Notes under the pieces: model-generated
What the model was told of the DNA's origin: nothing
Databases searched by the model: none
Seen by the model: only the letters and a program-made list of their open reading frames with translations
Source: an uncultured bacterium
GTDB lineage: Bacteria; Bacillota; Clostridia; Lachnospirales; Lachnospiraceae
Assembly: GCA_905214955.1 (NCBI GenBank)
Contig: CAJMON010000018.1
Coordinates: 1-46,744 of the forward strand
DNA: 46,744 nucleotides
Reading direction: 5' to 3'
In this document: one piece after another, positions 25,496 to 33,119 of the stretch
How positions within the stretch are numbered: the stretch's first letter is position 1
How the letters are laid out: every line of letters begins with the position of its first letter
Position numbers and translations under genes: made by a program

Positions 25496-26500
25496 ATGAG
25501 TGCGACTATCAAAGATGTTGCAAGAGAGGCAGGCGTGGCCTCTGGGACGATTTCCAAATATCTGAACGGAGGCAGCGTCCGGCCGGAAAACAAAAAAAAT
25601 ATTGAAGAAGCGATACGGCGTCTGGAGTACAGGCCCAACAGCCTGGCCAGAGGACTTCGAAATTCCAGAAGTTACCGTATCGCTTTTCTTCTTCCGGGAC
25701 TGGAAGGAGCTCACAGTGCCAAGCTGGTGGCAGCTCTTGAAAAATATGTGTGGGAGATGGGCTGCCTTTTGACTATTTACTGCCACAGGGAATCCCCACA
25801 GCTTGTCCGGGAATATTTAAAGGTCATGGCAGAACAGTCCATAGACGGCCTGATTGTGATTCCTCCCTGTACCAAAGAAGAGTGGCTGGAAAACAAAGAA
25901 AAGCTTAGAATTCCCATGGTCGTTTTGGAGGATACCTGTGGAATTCCCAAGACGGACGTGGTGCAGACAGACTGCGCCAGTGCATCTTATGAGCTTGTGG
26001 AGTACCTGATTCAGAAGGGGCACCGAAAGATTGGCATGATCAAAGGAAGTATGTACTCCACCACAGCAAAAGAACGGTTTCACGGTTTCCAGCGTGTCAT
26101 GGAAGATTATGAACTTCCCATAGAGGAGAATTATGTGGTGGACGGTGCCTATGACTATGTTTCCGGCTATGATGGAATCCGGAAGCTGTGGCAGCTTTCC
26201 GATCCTCCTACAGCAGTGTTCGTGGCCAATTATCATATGAGTGTTGGTGCACTGGTAGCGGTGAACCAGCTTCGGATCAGAATTCCGGAGCAGCTTTCCC
26301 TGGCGGCCTTTGATGATATGGAGCTTTCTTCCATTGTACAGCCTGGCATGACGGCGGTCCGCCAGCCATTAGACGAGATGATGCGGGAAGCCTGCCAGAT
26401 CTTGAAAAGAAGAATTGCCGGGGATTACTCGGATTTTCCCAAAAGAGTCCGCCTTAAAGCACAGATGATCTGCCGGGATTCCGTGAGGACGATTCAGTAA
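25496..26500 (+). CDS. LacI-family transcriptional regulator (second)
   Basis: A 334-aa repressor with the LacI DNA-binding domain at residues 1-60 (KDVAREAGVASGTISKYLN, hinge NSLARGLRNSRS) and the sugar-binding fold after it (DGLIVIPPC, KIGMIKGS, LAAFDDMELSSIVQPGMTAVRQP). It shares the ISKYLN...VRPEN stretch with the LacI protein encoded at 20972-21997, so they are paralogues or at least close relatives. It is the last gene of the transporter operon, six bases after the permease, with only a weak AAAGG site, suggesting coupled low-level translation. It could regulate this operon or the fucosidase operon. Confidence 0.92.
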   Translation: MSATIKDVAREAGVASGTISKYLNGGSVRPENKKNIEEAIRRLEYRPNSLARGLRNSRSYRIAFLLPGLEGAHSAKLVAALEKYVWEMGCLLTIYCHRESPQLVREYLKVMAEQSIDGLIVIPPCTKEEWLENKEKLRIPMVVLEDTCGIPKTDVVQTDCASASYELVEYLIQKGHRKIGMIKGSMYSTTAKERFHGFQRVMEDYELPIEENYVVDGAYDYVSGYDGIRKLWQLSDPPTAVFVANYHMSVGALVAVNQLRIRIPEQLSLAAFDDMELSSIVQPGMTAVRQPLDEMMREACQILKRRIAGDYSDFPKRVRLKAQMICRDSVRTIQ

Positions 26501-26582
26501 AAGAGATCAAAATAAAAAGATGTCATACGGATTATCGCGCCAGCACGAAAGGCTTTTTGACTTTGGAACCCTGGCATTACAA

Positions 26583-26630
26583 AAAAAGTTCTGCTTGTCA
26601 AGAAAAAACACTTGACAGGCAGAACTTTTT
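26583..26630 (+). terminator. Terminator of transporter operon, overlapping the next promoter
   Basis: A 20-bp stem (26583-26602 with 26611-26630; one G-U pair) and 8-base loop, ending in five T residues. Its right arm contains the -35 of the ylxM-ffh promoter. Confidence 0.8.
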
Positions 26631-26640
26631 CGTATATGAT
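26612..26640 (+). promoter_or_regulatory. Promoter of the ylxM-ffh operon
   Basis: Perfect TTGACA (26612-26617), 17-base spacer, TATGAT (26635-26640). Predicted transcription start near 26647 leaves only about 11 bases before ATG 26658, with AAAGGTGA inside them. Confidence 0.82.
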
Positions 26641-26657
26641 AGCAAAGGTGACAGCGT

Positions 26658-26975
26658 ATGGAGAAATTTGTAGAACAGACTTTACTGTATGACTTTTACG
26701 GTGAGCTGCTTACAGAGCACCAGAGAAGTGTGTATGAAGATGTAGTCCTCAATGATTACTCCTGTACGGAGGTAGCCCAGGAAAGGGGAATCAGCCGTCA
26801 GGGTGTGCATGATCTGATACGCCGGTGCGACCGGATTTTGGAAGATTATGAGGAAAAGCTCCATCTGGTGGAAAAATTCCTGAAAATCCGCGAGAAAGTC
26901 GAGGAGATTCAGAATGCTGCCGAGGAACCGTCAAGAGTGAAAGCTCTTTCACGGGAGATTTTAGAGGAGTTGTAG
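26658..26975 (+). CDS. ylxM: YlxM/UPF0122 helix-turn-helix protein
   Basis: A 105-aa protein of the UPF0122 family, nearly always encoded just before ffh and reported in streptococci to modulate the SRP pathway. A sigma-70 region-4-like helix-turn-helix is visible (DVVLNDYSCTEVAQERGISRQGVHDLIRRCDRIL, about residues 30-62). A charged coiled-coil-like tail follows. Translation begins at ATG 26658 after AAAGGTGA. ffh begins one base after its stop, indicating tight coupling. Confidence 0.92.
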   Translation: MEKFVEQTLLYDFYGELLTEHQRSVYEDVVLNDYSCTEVAQERGISRQGVHDLIRRCDRILEDYEEKLHLVEKFLKIREKVEEIQNAAEEPSRVKALSREILEEL

Positions 26976-26976
26976 C

Positions 26977-28326
26977 ATGGCATTTGAAAGCTTGTCAGAA
27001 AAACTGCAGAATGTGTTTAAAAACCTGCGCAGCAAGGGAAGACTTACCGAAGCAGATGTCAAGACGGCTCTGAAAGAAGTCAAAATGGCCTTGTTAGAGG
27101 CGGATGTCAGCTTTAAGGTTGTCAAACAGTTTATCAAGACGGTACAGGAGCGTGCGGTAGGGCAGGACGTGATGAACGGACTGAACCCCGGACAGATGGT
27201 GATCAAGATCGTAAATGAAGAGCTGGTTGCTCTCATGGGATCTGAGACCAAAGAAATTGAGCTTCTGCAGCCAAAGGAACTGACCGTCATCATGATGGTC
27301 GGCCTGCAGGGAGCAGGTAAGACCACGACCACGGCGAAGATTGCCGGAAAACTGAAGTCCAAAGGAAGAAAGCCATTGCTTGCAGCTTGTGACGTTTACC
27401 GTCCAGCAGCAATCCAGCAGCTTCAGATCAACGGTGAAAAGCAGGGTGTGGAAGTGTTCAGCATGGGAGCGGATGTCAGTCCGGTGCGGATTGCCGAAGA
27501 GGCAGTTACCTATGCAAAAGAACATGGATTTAATGTGTTGATTTTGGATACAGCCGGACGGCTTCATGTAGATGAAGCGATGATGGAAGAACTGGAGGCG
27601 ATCAAAGGTGCCATCCGTGTTCATCAGACGATCTTGGTTGTAGACGCCATGACCGGTCAGGATGCAGTGAATGTATCCGAGATGTTTAATCAGAAGATTG
27701 GTATCGACGGCGTCATCCTTACCAAATTAGACGGTGATACCAGAGGCGGTGCGGCCCTGTCCATCAAAGCCACCTGCGGAAAACCGATTCTGTATGTTGG
27801 TATGGGAGAAAAGCTTTCGGATCTGGAACAGTTTTATCCGGACCGGATGGCTTCCAGAATTCTGGGTATGGGAGATGTGATGACACTCATCGAGAAAGCC
27901 CAGATGAATATAGATGAAGAAAAAGCCAGAAATATGGAGCAGAAGATTAAGAAAGCTCAGTTTGGCTTTGACGATTATCTGGAAAGCATGAACCAGATGA
28001 AAAATATGGGAGGCTTTTCCAAAGTCCTGCAAATGCTCCCCGGTATGGGCGGGGCACAGATGAAGCAGGTGGAAGATTCCATAGACGAGAAGCGTATGGC
28101 GCAGATCGAAGCCATCATCCTTTCCATGACACCGAAGGAACGGGCAAATCCGGATCTTCTCAATCCTTCCAGGAAAAAGAGGATCGCTGCCGGTGCGGGA
28201 GTGGACATCAGTGAAGTCAACAAGCTGGTAAAGCAGTTTGACCAGTCCAAGAAAATGATGAAGCAGATGAGCGGAATGATGGGTACCAAAGGCGGTAAAA
28301 GAGGCAAGCTTCGGCTCCCCTTTTAA
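26977..28326 (+). CDS. ffh: Signal recognition particle protein Ffh (SRP54)
   Basis: The protein subunit of SRP. It binds signal sequences and 4.5S/6S RNA and, with FtsY, delivers ribosomes to SecYEG. The 449-aa protein shows the N domain (1-90), the G domain (Walker A GLQGAGKTTT from 109, then DTAGR and TKLDGD) and the methionine-rich M domain (about 300-435, with MNQMKNMGGFSKVLQMLPGMG and the RNA-binding helix region SRKKRIAAGAG). It ends in a basic glycine-rich tail. It is second gene in an SRP/ribosome operon. Confidence 0.98.
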   Translation: MAFESLSEKLQNVFKNLRSKGRLTEADVKTALKEVKMALLEADVSFKVVKQFIKTVQERAVGQDVMNGLNPGQMVIKIVNEELVALMGSETKEIELLQPKELTVIMMVGLQGAGKTTTTAKIAGKLKSKGRKPLLAACDVYRPAAIQQLQINGEKQGVEVFSMGADVSPVRIAEEAVTYAKEHGFNVLILDTAGRLHVDEAMMEELEAIKGAIRVHQTILVVDAMTGQDAVNVSEMFNQKIGIDGVILTKLDGDTRGGAALSIKATCGKPILYVGMGEKLSDLEQFYPDRMASRILGMGDVMTLIEKAQMNIDEEKARNMEQKIKKAQFGFDDYLESMNQMKNMGGFSKVLQMLPGMGGAQMKQVEDSIDEKRMAQIEAIILSMTPKERANPDLLNPSRKKRIAAGAGVDISEVNKLVKQFDQSKKMMKQMSGMMGTKGGKRGKLRLPF

Positions 28327-28366
28327 GCAATCATAGATTCACGAAAAAACCAAGGAGGTGAAAGTA

Positions 28367-28612
28367 ATGGCAGTAAAAATCAGACTGAGAAGAATGGGTC
28401 AGAAAAAGGCTCCTTTCTATAGAATCATCGTTGCAGATTCCAGATCCCCGAGAGATGGAAGATTCATCGAGGAAATCGGAACCTACAATCCGAACACCGA
28501 TCCCAGCGAGTTCAAGATCAATGAGGAGCTGGCTAAGAAATGGCTGGCAAACGGTGCACAGCCGACTGATGTTGTAGCAAAGCTTTTCAAGGTAGCCGGA
28601 ATTGAAAAATAA
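28367..28612 (+). CDS. rpsP: 30S ribosomal protein S16
   Basis: An 81-aa small-subunit protein starting MAVKIRLRRMGQKKAPFYRIIVADSR, the S16 hallmark. It includes GRFIEEIGTYNP and a C-terminal region typical of the family. AAGGAGGTG is correctly spaced from ATG 28367; an upstream in-frame codon at 28358 overlaps that site and is rejected. It lies between ffh and khpA in the conserved order. Confidence 0.98.
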   Translation: MAVKIRLRRMGQKKAPFYRIIVADSRSPRDGRFIEEIGTYNPNTDPSEFKINEELAKKWLANGAQPTDVVAKLFKVAGIEK

Positions 28613-28641
28613 ATTTTTGGATAAGGGCAGAGGTGAGCATG

Positions 28642-28872
28642 ATGAAGGAATTAGTTGAAGTAATTGCAAAGTCTCTCGTCGAATCTCCGGACGAAGTTGT
28701 CGTAACGGAAAAGCAAAGCGGTAAAACGACGGTGATCGAACTGAAAGTCGCGCCTTCCGACATGGGAAAGGTCATCGGCAAACAGGGACGGATTGCGAAA
28801 GCCATCCGTGCTGTTGTAAAAGCCGCGGCATCAAAAGAAGATAAAAAAATCGTTGTAGATATTCTGCAATAA
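28642..28872 (+). CDS. khpA: KH-domain RNA-binding protein KhpA
   Basis: A 76-aa protein with a single KH domain, GKVIGKQGRIAKAIRAVVKAAA being the RNA-binding GxxG-type loop and helix. KhpA pairs with KhpB/EloR in Firmicutes and influences cell elongation and RNA metabolism. Two consecutive ATGs occur. The second (28642) has the better distance from AGAGGTG and gives the conserved N-terminus MKELVEVIAKSLV. A short terminator follows. Confidence 0.95.
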   Translation: MKELVEVIAKSLVESPDEVVVTEKQSGKTTVIELKVAPSDMGKVIGKQGRIAKAIRAVVKAAASKEDKKIVVDILQ

Positions 28873-28874
28873 GG

Positions 28875-28901
28875 GAAGACCTCGTGAAAACGGGGTTTTT
28901 T
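28875..28901 (+). terminator. Short terminator after khpA
   Basis: ACCTCG (28879-28884) pairs with CGGGGT (28891-28896; one G-U pair) with a TGAAAA loop and a run of six T residues. The stem can be extended by weak A-T pairs. Probably a partial terminator inside the operon. Confidence 0.6.
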
Positions 28902-28934
28902 CGTTATAAAGGGAAAAAAGATAGGAACTGGGAG

Positions 28935-29714
28935 GTGTGGGAGATAAAGAAAAAACAGAGAATATGGCTTCTTACAGGGATGGTGCTGGTAGGTGCCTTT
29001 CTGTGGGCAGGGAGTGTGTTTGCGGCAGAAAAGGTGAGTGTGGACCGGTATCTGCGCAGCAAGCGTTACGATACCTATTATGTGTATAATGACAGCAGCC
29101 AGTCCATTCCTCTGTATATGGGACGCTCCACGGCCAGTCAGATTTATGGATATTTAGGCTATGGCGATGCAGTGAAGCTGCAGAAGTCCCTTCTGAAAAG
29201 AGGAAAGAAATACCGTTTTCTCCCTGTTTATATGCCGCGGGAGAAAGGGACGCTCTATGTGGTTGCAGACCAGGTGAAAGTAAAAGGCATCCGCTTAAAA
29301 CAGATGTCCACCAATCCGCTGCGGCACAAAGTAGTGCGCTATGGAATCAAATTTCTGGGAACGCCTTTTTCCCTTGGATCTTCTTCGCTCACAGGAGGAA
29401 TCGACTGCGCAAATTTTGTAAAAGCATGTTATCAGTATGCAGGGATTTGTTTAGGGTATCCCCATACCGACAACCTGCGGTTCCAGGGAATGACGGTTCC
29501 CATCCGGAATTTACGGGCAGGCGATCTGCTGTTTTATTTAGAAAACGATACGTATGGGCCTATCGGCCATGTAGCCATGTACTTAGGAGATGGCTTTATT
29601 ATTCATGCTTCAGGGCATTACGGAGAGACCTATCCTTTTGGCGGAATCTGTGTGAAACGGGTCAACTATGGAAACCGCAGGCCGGTGCTCTGCAAGCGGA
29701 TTATACAGGGGTAA
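28935..29714 (+). CDS. Secreted NlpC/P60-family cysteine peptidase
   Basis: A secreted papain-fold protein of 259 aa from GTG 28935. The N-terminus has basic KKKQR, a hydrophobic segment and VFA-AEK, a type I signal peptide. An SH3-like segment follows (about 45-130). The NlpC/P60 core has the catalytic cysteine in GGIDCANFVKACY, the histidine in IGHVAMYLG and a third polar residue in IIHASGHYGE. Such enzymes cut peptidoglycan stem peptides. The start is uncertain: the frame opens at GTG 28884 inside the terminator, which is unlikely, and AGGA lies about ten bases before GTG 28935. It sits unexpectedly between khpA and rimM. Confidence 0.8.
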   Translation: MWEIKKKQRIWLLTGMVLVGAFLWAGSVFAAEKVSVDRYLRSKRYDTYYVYNDSSQSIPLYMGRSTASQIYGYLGYGDAVKLQKSLLKRGKKYRFLPVYMPREKGTLYVVADQVKVKGIRLKQMSTNPLRHKVVRYGIKFLGTPFSLGSSSLTGGIDCANFVKACYQYAGICLGYPHTDNLRFQGMTVPIRNLRAGDLLFYLENDTYGPIGHVAMYLGDGFIIHASGHYGETYPFGGICVKRVNYGNRRPVLCKRIIQG

Positions 29715-29720
29715 ATGAAT

Positions 29721-30233
29721 ATGGAAGAATATTTACAGGCAGGCGTGATCACCAGCACCCACGGGTTAAAAGGTGAAGTTAAAGTGTTCCCCACAACCGA
29801 TGATCCGGAACGCTTTGAAGATCTTGAGACCATTTATCTGGATACGGGAAGCGCCAAAAAGCCGCTGGAAATTGAAAATGTACGCTATTTTAAGCAGTAT
29901 GTGATTTTGAAATTTAAAGGATATGACGACATCAATCAGGTAGAAGGATGGCGGCAGCGTCCTCTTTTGGTAGACCGGGCACATGCAGTAGAGCTTGGGG
30001 AAGATGAAAACTTTATCGCAGATCTTATTGGCCTGCGGGTGGTGACAGAAGAAGGAGAAGAGCTAGGAAAGCTTACGGACGTACTGGAGACGGGGGCCAA
30101 TGATGTGTATGTGGTAGAAGCACCTGGAAAGAAAGAGCTTCTTCTGCCTGCCATCAAGGACTGCATCCGGGATGTGGATCTGGAAAGCGGTATCATGACG
30201 GTAAGACTTCTGAAAGGGCTTATGGATTTATGA
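29721..30233 (+). CDS. rimM: Ribosome maturation factor RimM
   Basis: RimM binds S19 and helps mature the 30S head domain. The 170-aa protein has the N-terminal RimM domain (AGVITSTHGLKGEVKVFPTTDDPERF) and a C-terminal PRC-barrel (LIGLRVVTEEGEELGKLTDVLETGANDVYVVE ... LLPAIKDCI). ATG 29715 directly follows the previous stop and ATG 29721 is two codons further. The latter has the better spacing from AGGGG. Its stop overlaps the trmD start by four bases (ATGA), a coupling signal. Confidence 0.95.
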   Translation: MEEYLQAGVITSTHGLKGEVKVFPTTDDPERFEDLETIYLDTGSAKKPLEIENVRYFKQYVILKFKGYDDINQVEGWRQRPLLVDRAHAVELGEDENFIADLIGLRVVTEEGEELGKLTDVLETGANDVYVVEAPGKKELLLPAIKDCIRDVDLESGIMTVRLLKGLMDL

Positions 30234-30961
30234 ATTACTATGTGCTGACATTGTTTCCGGAGATGATCGAACAGGGACTGCGCACCAGCATCATTGGACG
30301 AGCACTGGAAAAAGGCATTCTGCATCTGGAAACAGTGAATATCCGGGATTTTGCAAATAACAAATATGGCAAGGTAGACGATTATCCTTATGGAGGGGGC
30401 GCCGGCATGGTAATGCAGGCAGCTCCGGTGTACGATGCCTGGGAATCGGTGGCGCAGAAGCTTGGGAAAAAGCCAAGAACCATTTACTTAACTCCCCAGG
30501 GAGGCGTGTTCTCCCAGTCCATGGCAGTGGATTTTGCAAAGGAAGAAGATCTTGTATTTCTGTGCGGCCATTATGAAGGAATTGATGAGCGGGTGTTAGA
30601 GGAGATAGTGACGGATTTTGTTTCCATCGGGGATTATGTCCTGACAGGAGGGGAGCTGCCGTCCATGGTAATGATTGATGCCATTTCCAGAATGGTGCCT
30701 GGCGTGCTGACCAATGAGACCTCCGGCATCATCGAATCCTTTCATGAGAACCTTTTGGAGTATCCCCAATACAGCAGGCCGGAGGTGTGGAAAGAAAAAG
30801 CAGTTCCACCGGTGCTGCTTTCCGGTCATCATGGAAACGTAGACAAGTGGAGAAGGGAGCAGTCCATCCTCCGGACAGCCAAATACCGCCCGGATCTTCT
30901 GGAAAAAGCGGTATTGACAGAGAAAGAGAAAAAATGGTTGAGAGAACTGCCAGGAGAATAA
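30230..30961 (+). CDS. trmD: tRNA (guanine-37-N1)-methyltransferase TrmD
   Basis: TrmD methylates G37 next to the anticodon, preventing frameshifts. It is a SPOUT (trefoil-knot) methyltransferase that works as a dimer. The 243-aa protein has LTLFPEMIE at the N-terminus, YGGGAGMVMQ, the knot region LCGHYEGIDERV and IGDYVLTGGELP, and HHGNVDKWRREQS near the end. The ATG overlaps the rimM stop. Confidence 0.97.
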   Translation: MNYYVLTLFPEMIEQGLRTSIIGRALEKGILHLETVNIRDFANNKYGKVDDYPYGGGAGMVMQAAPVYDAWESVAQKLGKKPRTIYLTPQGGVFSQSMAVDFAKEEDLVFLCGHYEGIDERVLEEIVTDFVSIGDYVLTGGELPSMVMIDAISRMVPGVLTNETSGIIESFHENLLEYPQYSRPEVWKEKAVPPVLLSGHHGNVDKWRREQSILRTAKYRPDLLEKAVLTEKEKKWLRELPGE

Positions 30962-30963
30962 CA

Positions 30964-32412
30964 ATGAAAAAGGGAAAATACGTGGTTTTGGGAGTGGTTT
31001 GCTTCCTATTTCTTTTATGTGCAGGAAGTCTGTGTGCATCGGCAGCAGAACTTCCGGATTTATCTTTGAAACACTGTATGACCGTGTATCCATGGAAAAC
31101 TGGGCGCGTCACGGTTTATGAGACCGATACTCTTTCCAAGAAAAAAGAGGTAATTCCCTATGACATGTGCAAGGCAGTAAAAGTTTCCGGAAATGCGGTG
31201 CAGATTTCCTATAAGGTGGATGGAACCACCAAAAAAGGATGGGCACGGAAAGAAGTTTTTCTGGCAGATCCGGACTATGAAGCAAAAAATGCCTTTGTGG
31301 TCAGCGGCTTTTATATGCCTGGCACACCAAACAGCAGTGAGGGCTATGTGTATATTCCAGCCGGCTCTTCCGGTATGTCAGTGGGCGAAGTGGATGGAAA
31401 AGTCCAGATTTATTTTAAAACCGGAAACCGGTACCGCATGGGCTGGATTTCCGCATGGACTTATCAGACCTGTGTCCGTGGATCTGCCATTACCCGGGTA
31501 CAGCTTCTGGCAAGAGGGTATTATACCATTTCCCCGAAAAATCTTCCAGATCAGTATCTGACCTATGATCCTTCCGATGGAAAATTCAAGCTGGAAGAAG
31601 CGGATGGAAGTGCGTACCAGCAGTTCCTTTTAGAGCATAAAGGAAACAACCAGTACAGCATTACTGTGCGAAAAGGCAGAAAAACCCTGGCTGTTACACA
31701 AGGCGCGGGGGCTAATACCACCTGGCAGCTGGAAAGAAAAAGAGCAAACTTTTCTCTGACAGAGACAGCCCAAAATGTGATGCTGACATATCACACAACC
31801 GGAAAGCTGTTTGCTGGAAAGATCAAAGAAAGCAATTCTAGGCTCTGGACCCTTACCAAGACGACCGTGACACCAAGCTTAAAGCGGGTGACCGTATTTT
31901 CCCAGTATGATCCAAAATGGGGAGATAATACTTACTATGGCGGCGGAGCCGTGCGCAAGACCATTTCCGGTTCGGGCTGCGGGCTTCTGGCTTTAACCAA
32001 TGCCATTTATGCCATGAACGGAGAATTTTTGGATCCCAATATGCTGGCAGAGTTTTCCGCCAGCAGAGGACACTATTATTATGGGCAGGGAACCGCTGAC
32101 ACCCTGTATCCGGATGCAGGAAGAGAGCTTGGGGAAGAATATCATTTTCGCCATGTAGGAAAAGTCTATTCGCTGAAGTCTGTGAGACGGCATCTGAGGA
32201 AAAAAGGTGTGGCAGTGGCACTGGTACCTGGCCACTACATTGCCATTGTGGCCTATCGGGCAAAAGACGACTGCTATCTGGTTCTGGATTCTGCCATTTA
32301 CCAGAAACGGCCCACTACGATTTATGGAGACTGGATTCCAGCTTCCCTGCTGACAGAGCCGGGCGGAACCCTGCAGTGTGAGTATTTCCATCTGTTCTCC
32401 AGAAGACTGTAA
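30964..32412 (+). CDS. Secreted C39-like papain-fold peptidase with SH3/trefoil-like N-terminal region
   Basis: A 482-aa exported protein. Residues 1-28 are a type I signal peptide (GVVCFLFLLCAGSLCASAAE). Residues about 30-180 contain two SH3-like stretches. About 185-300 resembles a ricin-type beta-trefoil (YLTYDPSDGKF, LAVTQGAGANTTWQLE), a tentative reading. The C-terminal 180 residues are a C39/peptidase_C39_2-like domain: VFSQYDPKWG, Cys in SGSGCGLLALTNAIY, His in PGHYIAIVAY and Asp in LVLDSAIY. The start is fixed by AGGAG in the last trmD codons, two bases after the trmD stop. The long open frame upstream within trmD is not coding. It lies where rplS normally follows trmD. Confidence 0.82.
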   Translation: MKKGKYVVLGVVCFLFLLCAGSLCASAAELPDLSLKHCMTVYPWKTGRVTVYETDTLSKKKEVIPYDMCKAVKVSGNAVQISYKVDGTTKKGWARKEVFLADPDYEAKNAFVVSGFYMPGTPNSSEGYVYIPAGSSGMSVGEVDGKVQIYFKTGNRYRMGWISAWTYQTCVRGSAITRVQLLARGYYTISPKNLPDQYLTYDPSDGKFKLEEADGSAYQQFLLEHKGNNQYSITVRKGRKTLAVTQGAGANTTWQLERKRANFSLTETAQNVMLTYHTTGKLFAGKIKESNSRLWTLTKTTVTPSLKRVTVFSQYDPKWGDNTYYGGGAVRKTISGSGCGLLALTNAIYAMNGEFLDPNMLAEFSASRGHYYYGQGTADTLYPDAGRELGEEYHFRHVGKVYSLKSVRRHLRKKGVAVALVPGHYIAIVAYRAKDDCYLVLDSAIYQKRPTTIYGDWIPASLLTEPGGTLQCEYFHLFSRRL

Positions 32413-32429
32413 AACAATCAGAAAAAAGC

Positions 32430-32458
32430 TTGCTTTTTCTCGGGAAACATGGTAAGAT
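32430..32458 (+). promoter_or_regulatory. Candidate promoter and leader for rplS
   Basis: TTGCTT (32430-32435), 17-base spacer, TAAGAT (32453-32458). It leaves a leader of about 75 bases before the rplS start. Firmicute rplS genes often carry an autoregulatory L19 leader, but I cannot verify the fold here. Confidence 0.45.
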
Positions 32459-32539
32459 TACAAATGTTGTGAGCAAAGGATGGTCCTCTGCTGCCAGACA
32501 GGCATTAAGAACATCGATAATATAGGAGGAAAACACACA

Positions 32540-32887
32540 ATGAACGACATTATTAAAAGCATTGAAGCTGAGCAGTTGAAAGAAACCGTTGACGATTTCC
32601 GCGTAGGTGATACCGTAAAAGTATACGCAAAGATCAAAGAAGGAAACCGTGAGCGTGTTCAGGTATTCGAAGGTACTGTTCTGAAGAAACAGGGTGGAAG
32701 TGTAAGAGCTACTTTCACTGTTCGTAAGAACTCCAACGGTATCGGCGTAGAGAAGACCTGGCCGTTACATTCTCCCAGCGTAGAGAGAGTCGAAGTAGTC
32801 AGAAGAGGTAAAGTAAGACGTGCAAAACTGAATTACTTAAGACAGCGCGTAGGAAAGAGTGCAAAGGTAAAAGAGCTGGTAAAATAA
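32540..32887 (+). CDS. rplS: 50S ribosomal protein L19
   Basis: A 115-aa large-subunit protein at the 30S-50S interface. MNDIIKSIEAEQLK, FRVGDTVKVYAKIKEG, RVQVFEGTVLKKQGG, FTVRKNSNGIGVEKTWPLHSP and the basic C-terminus RRAKLNYLRQRVGK are all standard L19 blocks. AGGAGG lies upstream of ATG 32540; the frame's earlier opening at 32480 has no ribosome binding site. It ends at a good terminator. Confidence 0.98.
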   Translation: MNDIIKSIEAEQLKETVDDFRVGDTVKVYAKIKEGNRERVQVFEGTVLKKQGGSVRATFTVRKNSNGIGVEKTWPLHSPSVERVEVVRRGKVRRAKLNYLRQRVGKSAKVKELVK

Positions 32888-32900
32888 TGAATTGGACTTG

Positions 32901-32932
32901 GGCTGCTGCAAGATACTTGCGGCAGCCTTTTT
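32901..32932 (+). terminator. Intrinsic terminator after rplS
   Basis: GGCTGCTGCAAG (32901-32912) pairs with CTTGCGGCAGCC (32916-32927), a 12-bp stem with one G-U pair and a 3-base loop, then five T residues. Confidence 0.85.
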
Positions 32933-32939
32933 CTAAAGT

Positions 32940-33090
32940 GTGTTTGAAAAATCATTCCTGCAATCTGCACGCCCGCTTTGCGCGGGATTTTGCCCTCATT
33001 CGGTTGACGCAGCCCGCTGCGCCGCCCTCATTGCGACAAAATCTTCCACAAATTGTGACGTACATCTTACAGAAAGCTTTTTTCAAACAC
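32940..33090. repeat. MITE-like non-coding element with 12-bp terminal inverted repeats
   Basis: A 151-base intergenic element bounded by GTGTTTGAAAAA (32940-32951) and its exact inverse (33079-33090). Inside is a nested inverted pair, GATTTTG (32986-32992) and CAAAATC (33037-33043). At the centre is GCAG-CCCG-CTGC (33009-33020). CCCTCATT occurs twice flanking the centre, and CCCGC...GCGGG forms another small stem near 32972. The nested palindromes and lack of a credible gene suggest a miniature mobile or structured-RNA element. From memory, similar repeats are frequent in Lachnospiraceae genomes. No clear target-site duplication was identified. Confidence 0.7.
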
Positions 33091-33119
33091 GCTCTAGCAC
33101 AGCCAAAATGAGGTGACGC

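Noticed and set aside
30787..30963. A 59-codon N-terminal extension of the C39-like protein reaching into trmD
   Set aside because: It overlaps trmD in another frame, and the signal peptide begins at 30964 right after an AGGAG site.
32887..33111. A 74-aa open frame covering the rplS terminator and the MITE-like repeat
   Set aside because: It has no ribosome binding site, begins inside the terminator and simply reads through the palindromic element; it is likely a chance frame.
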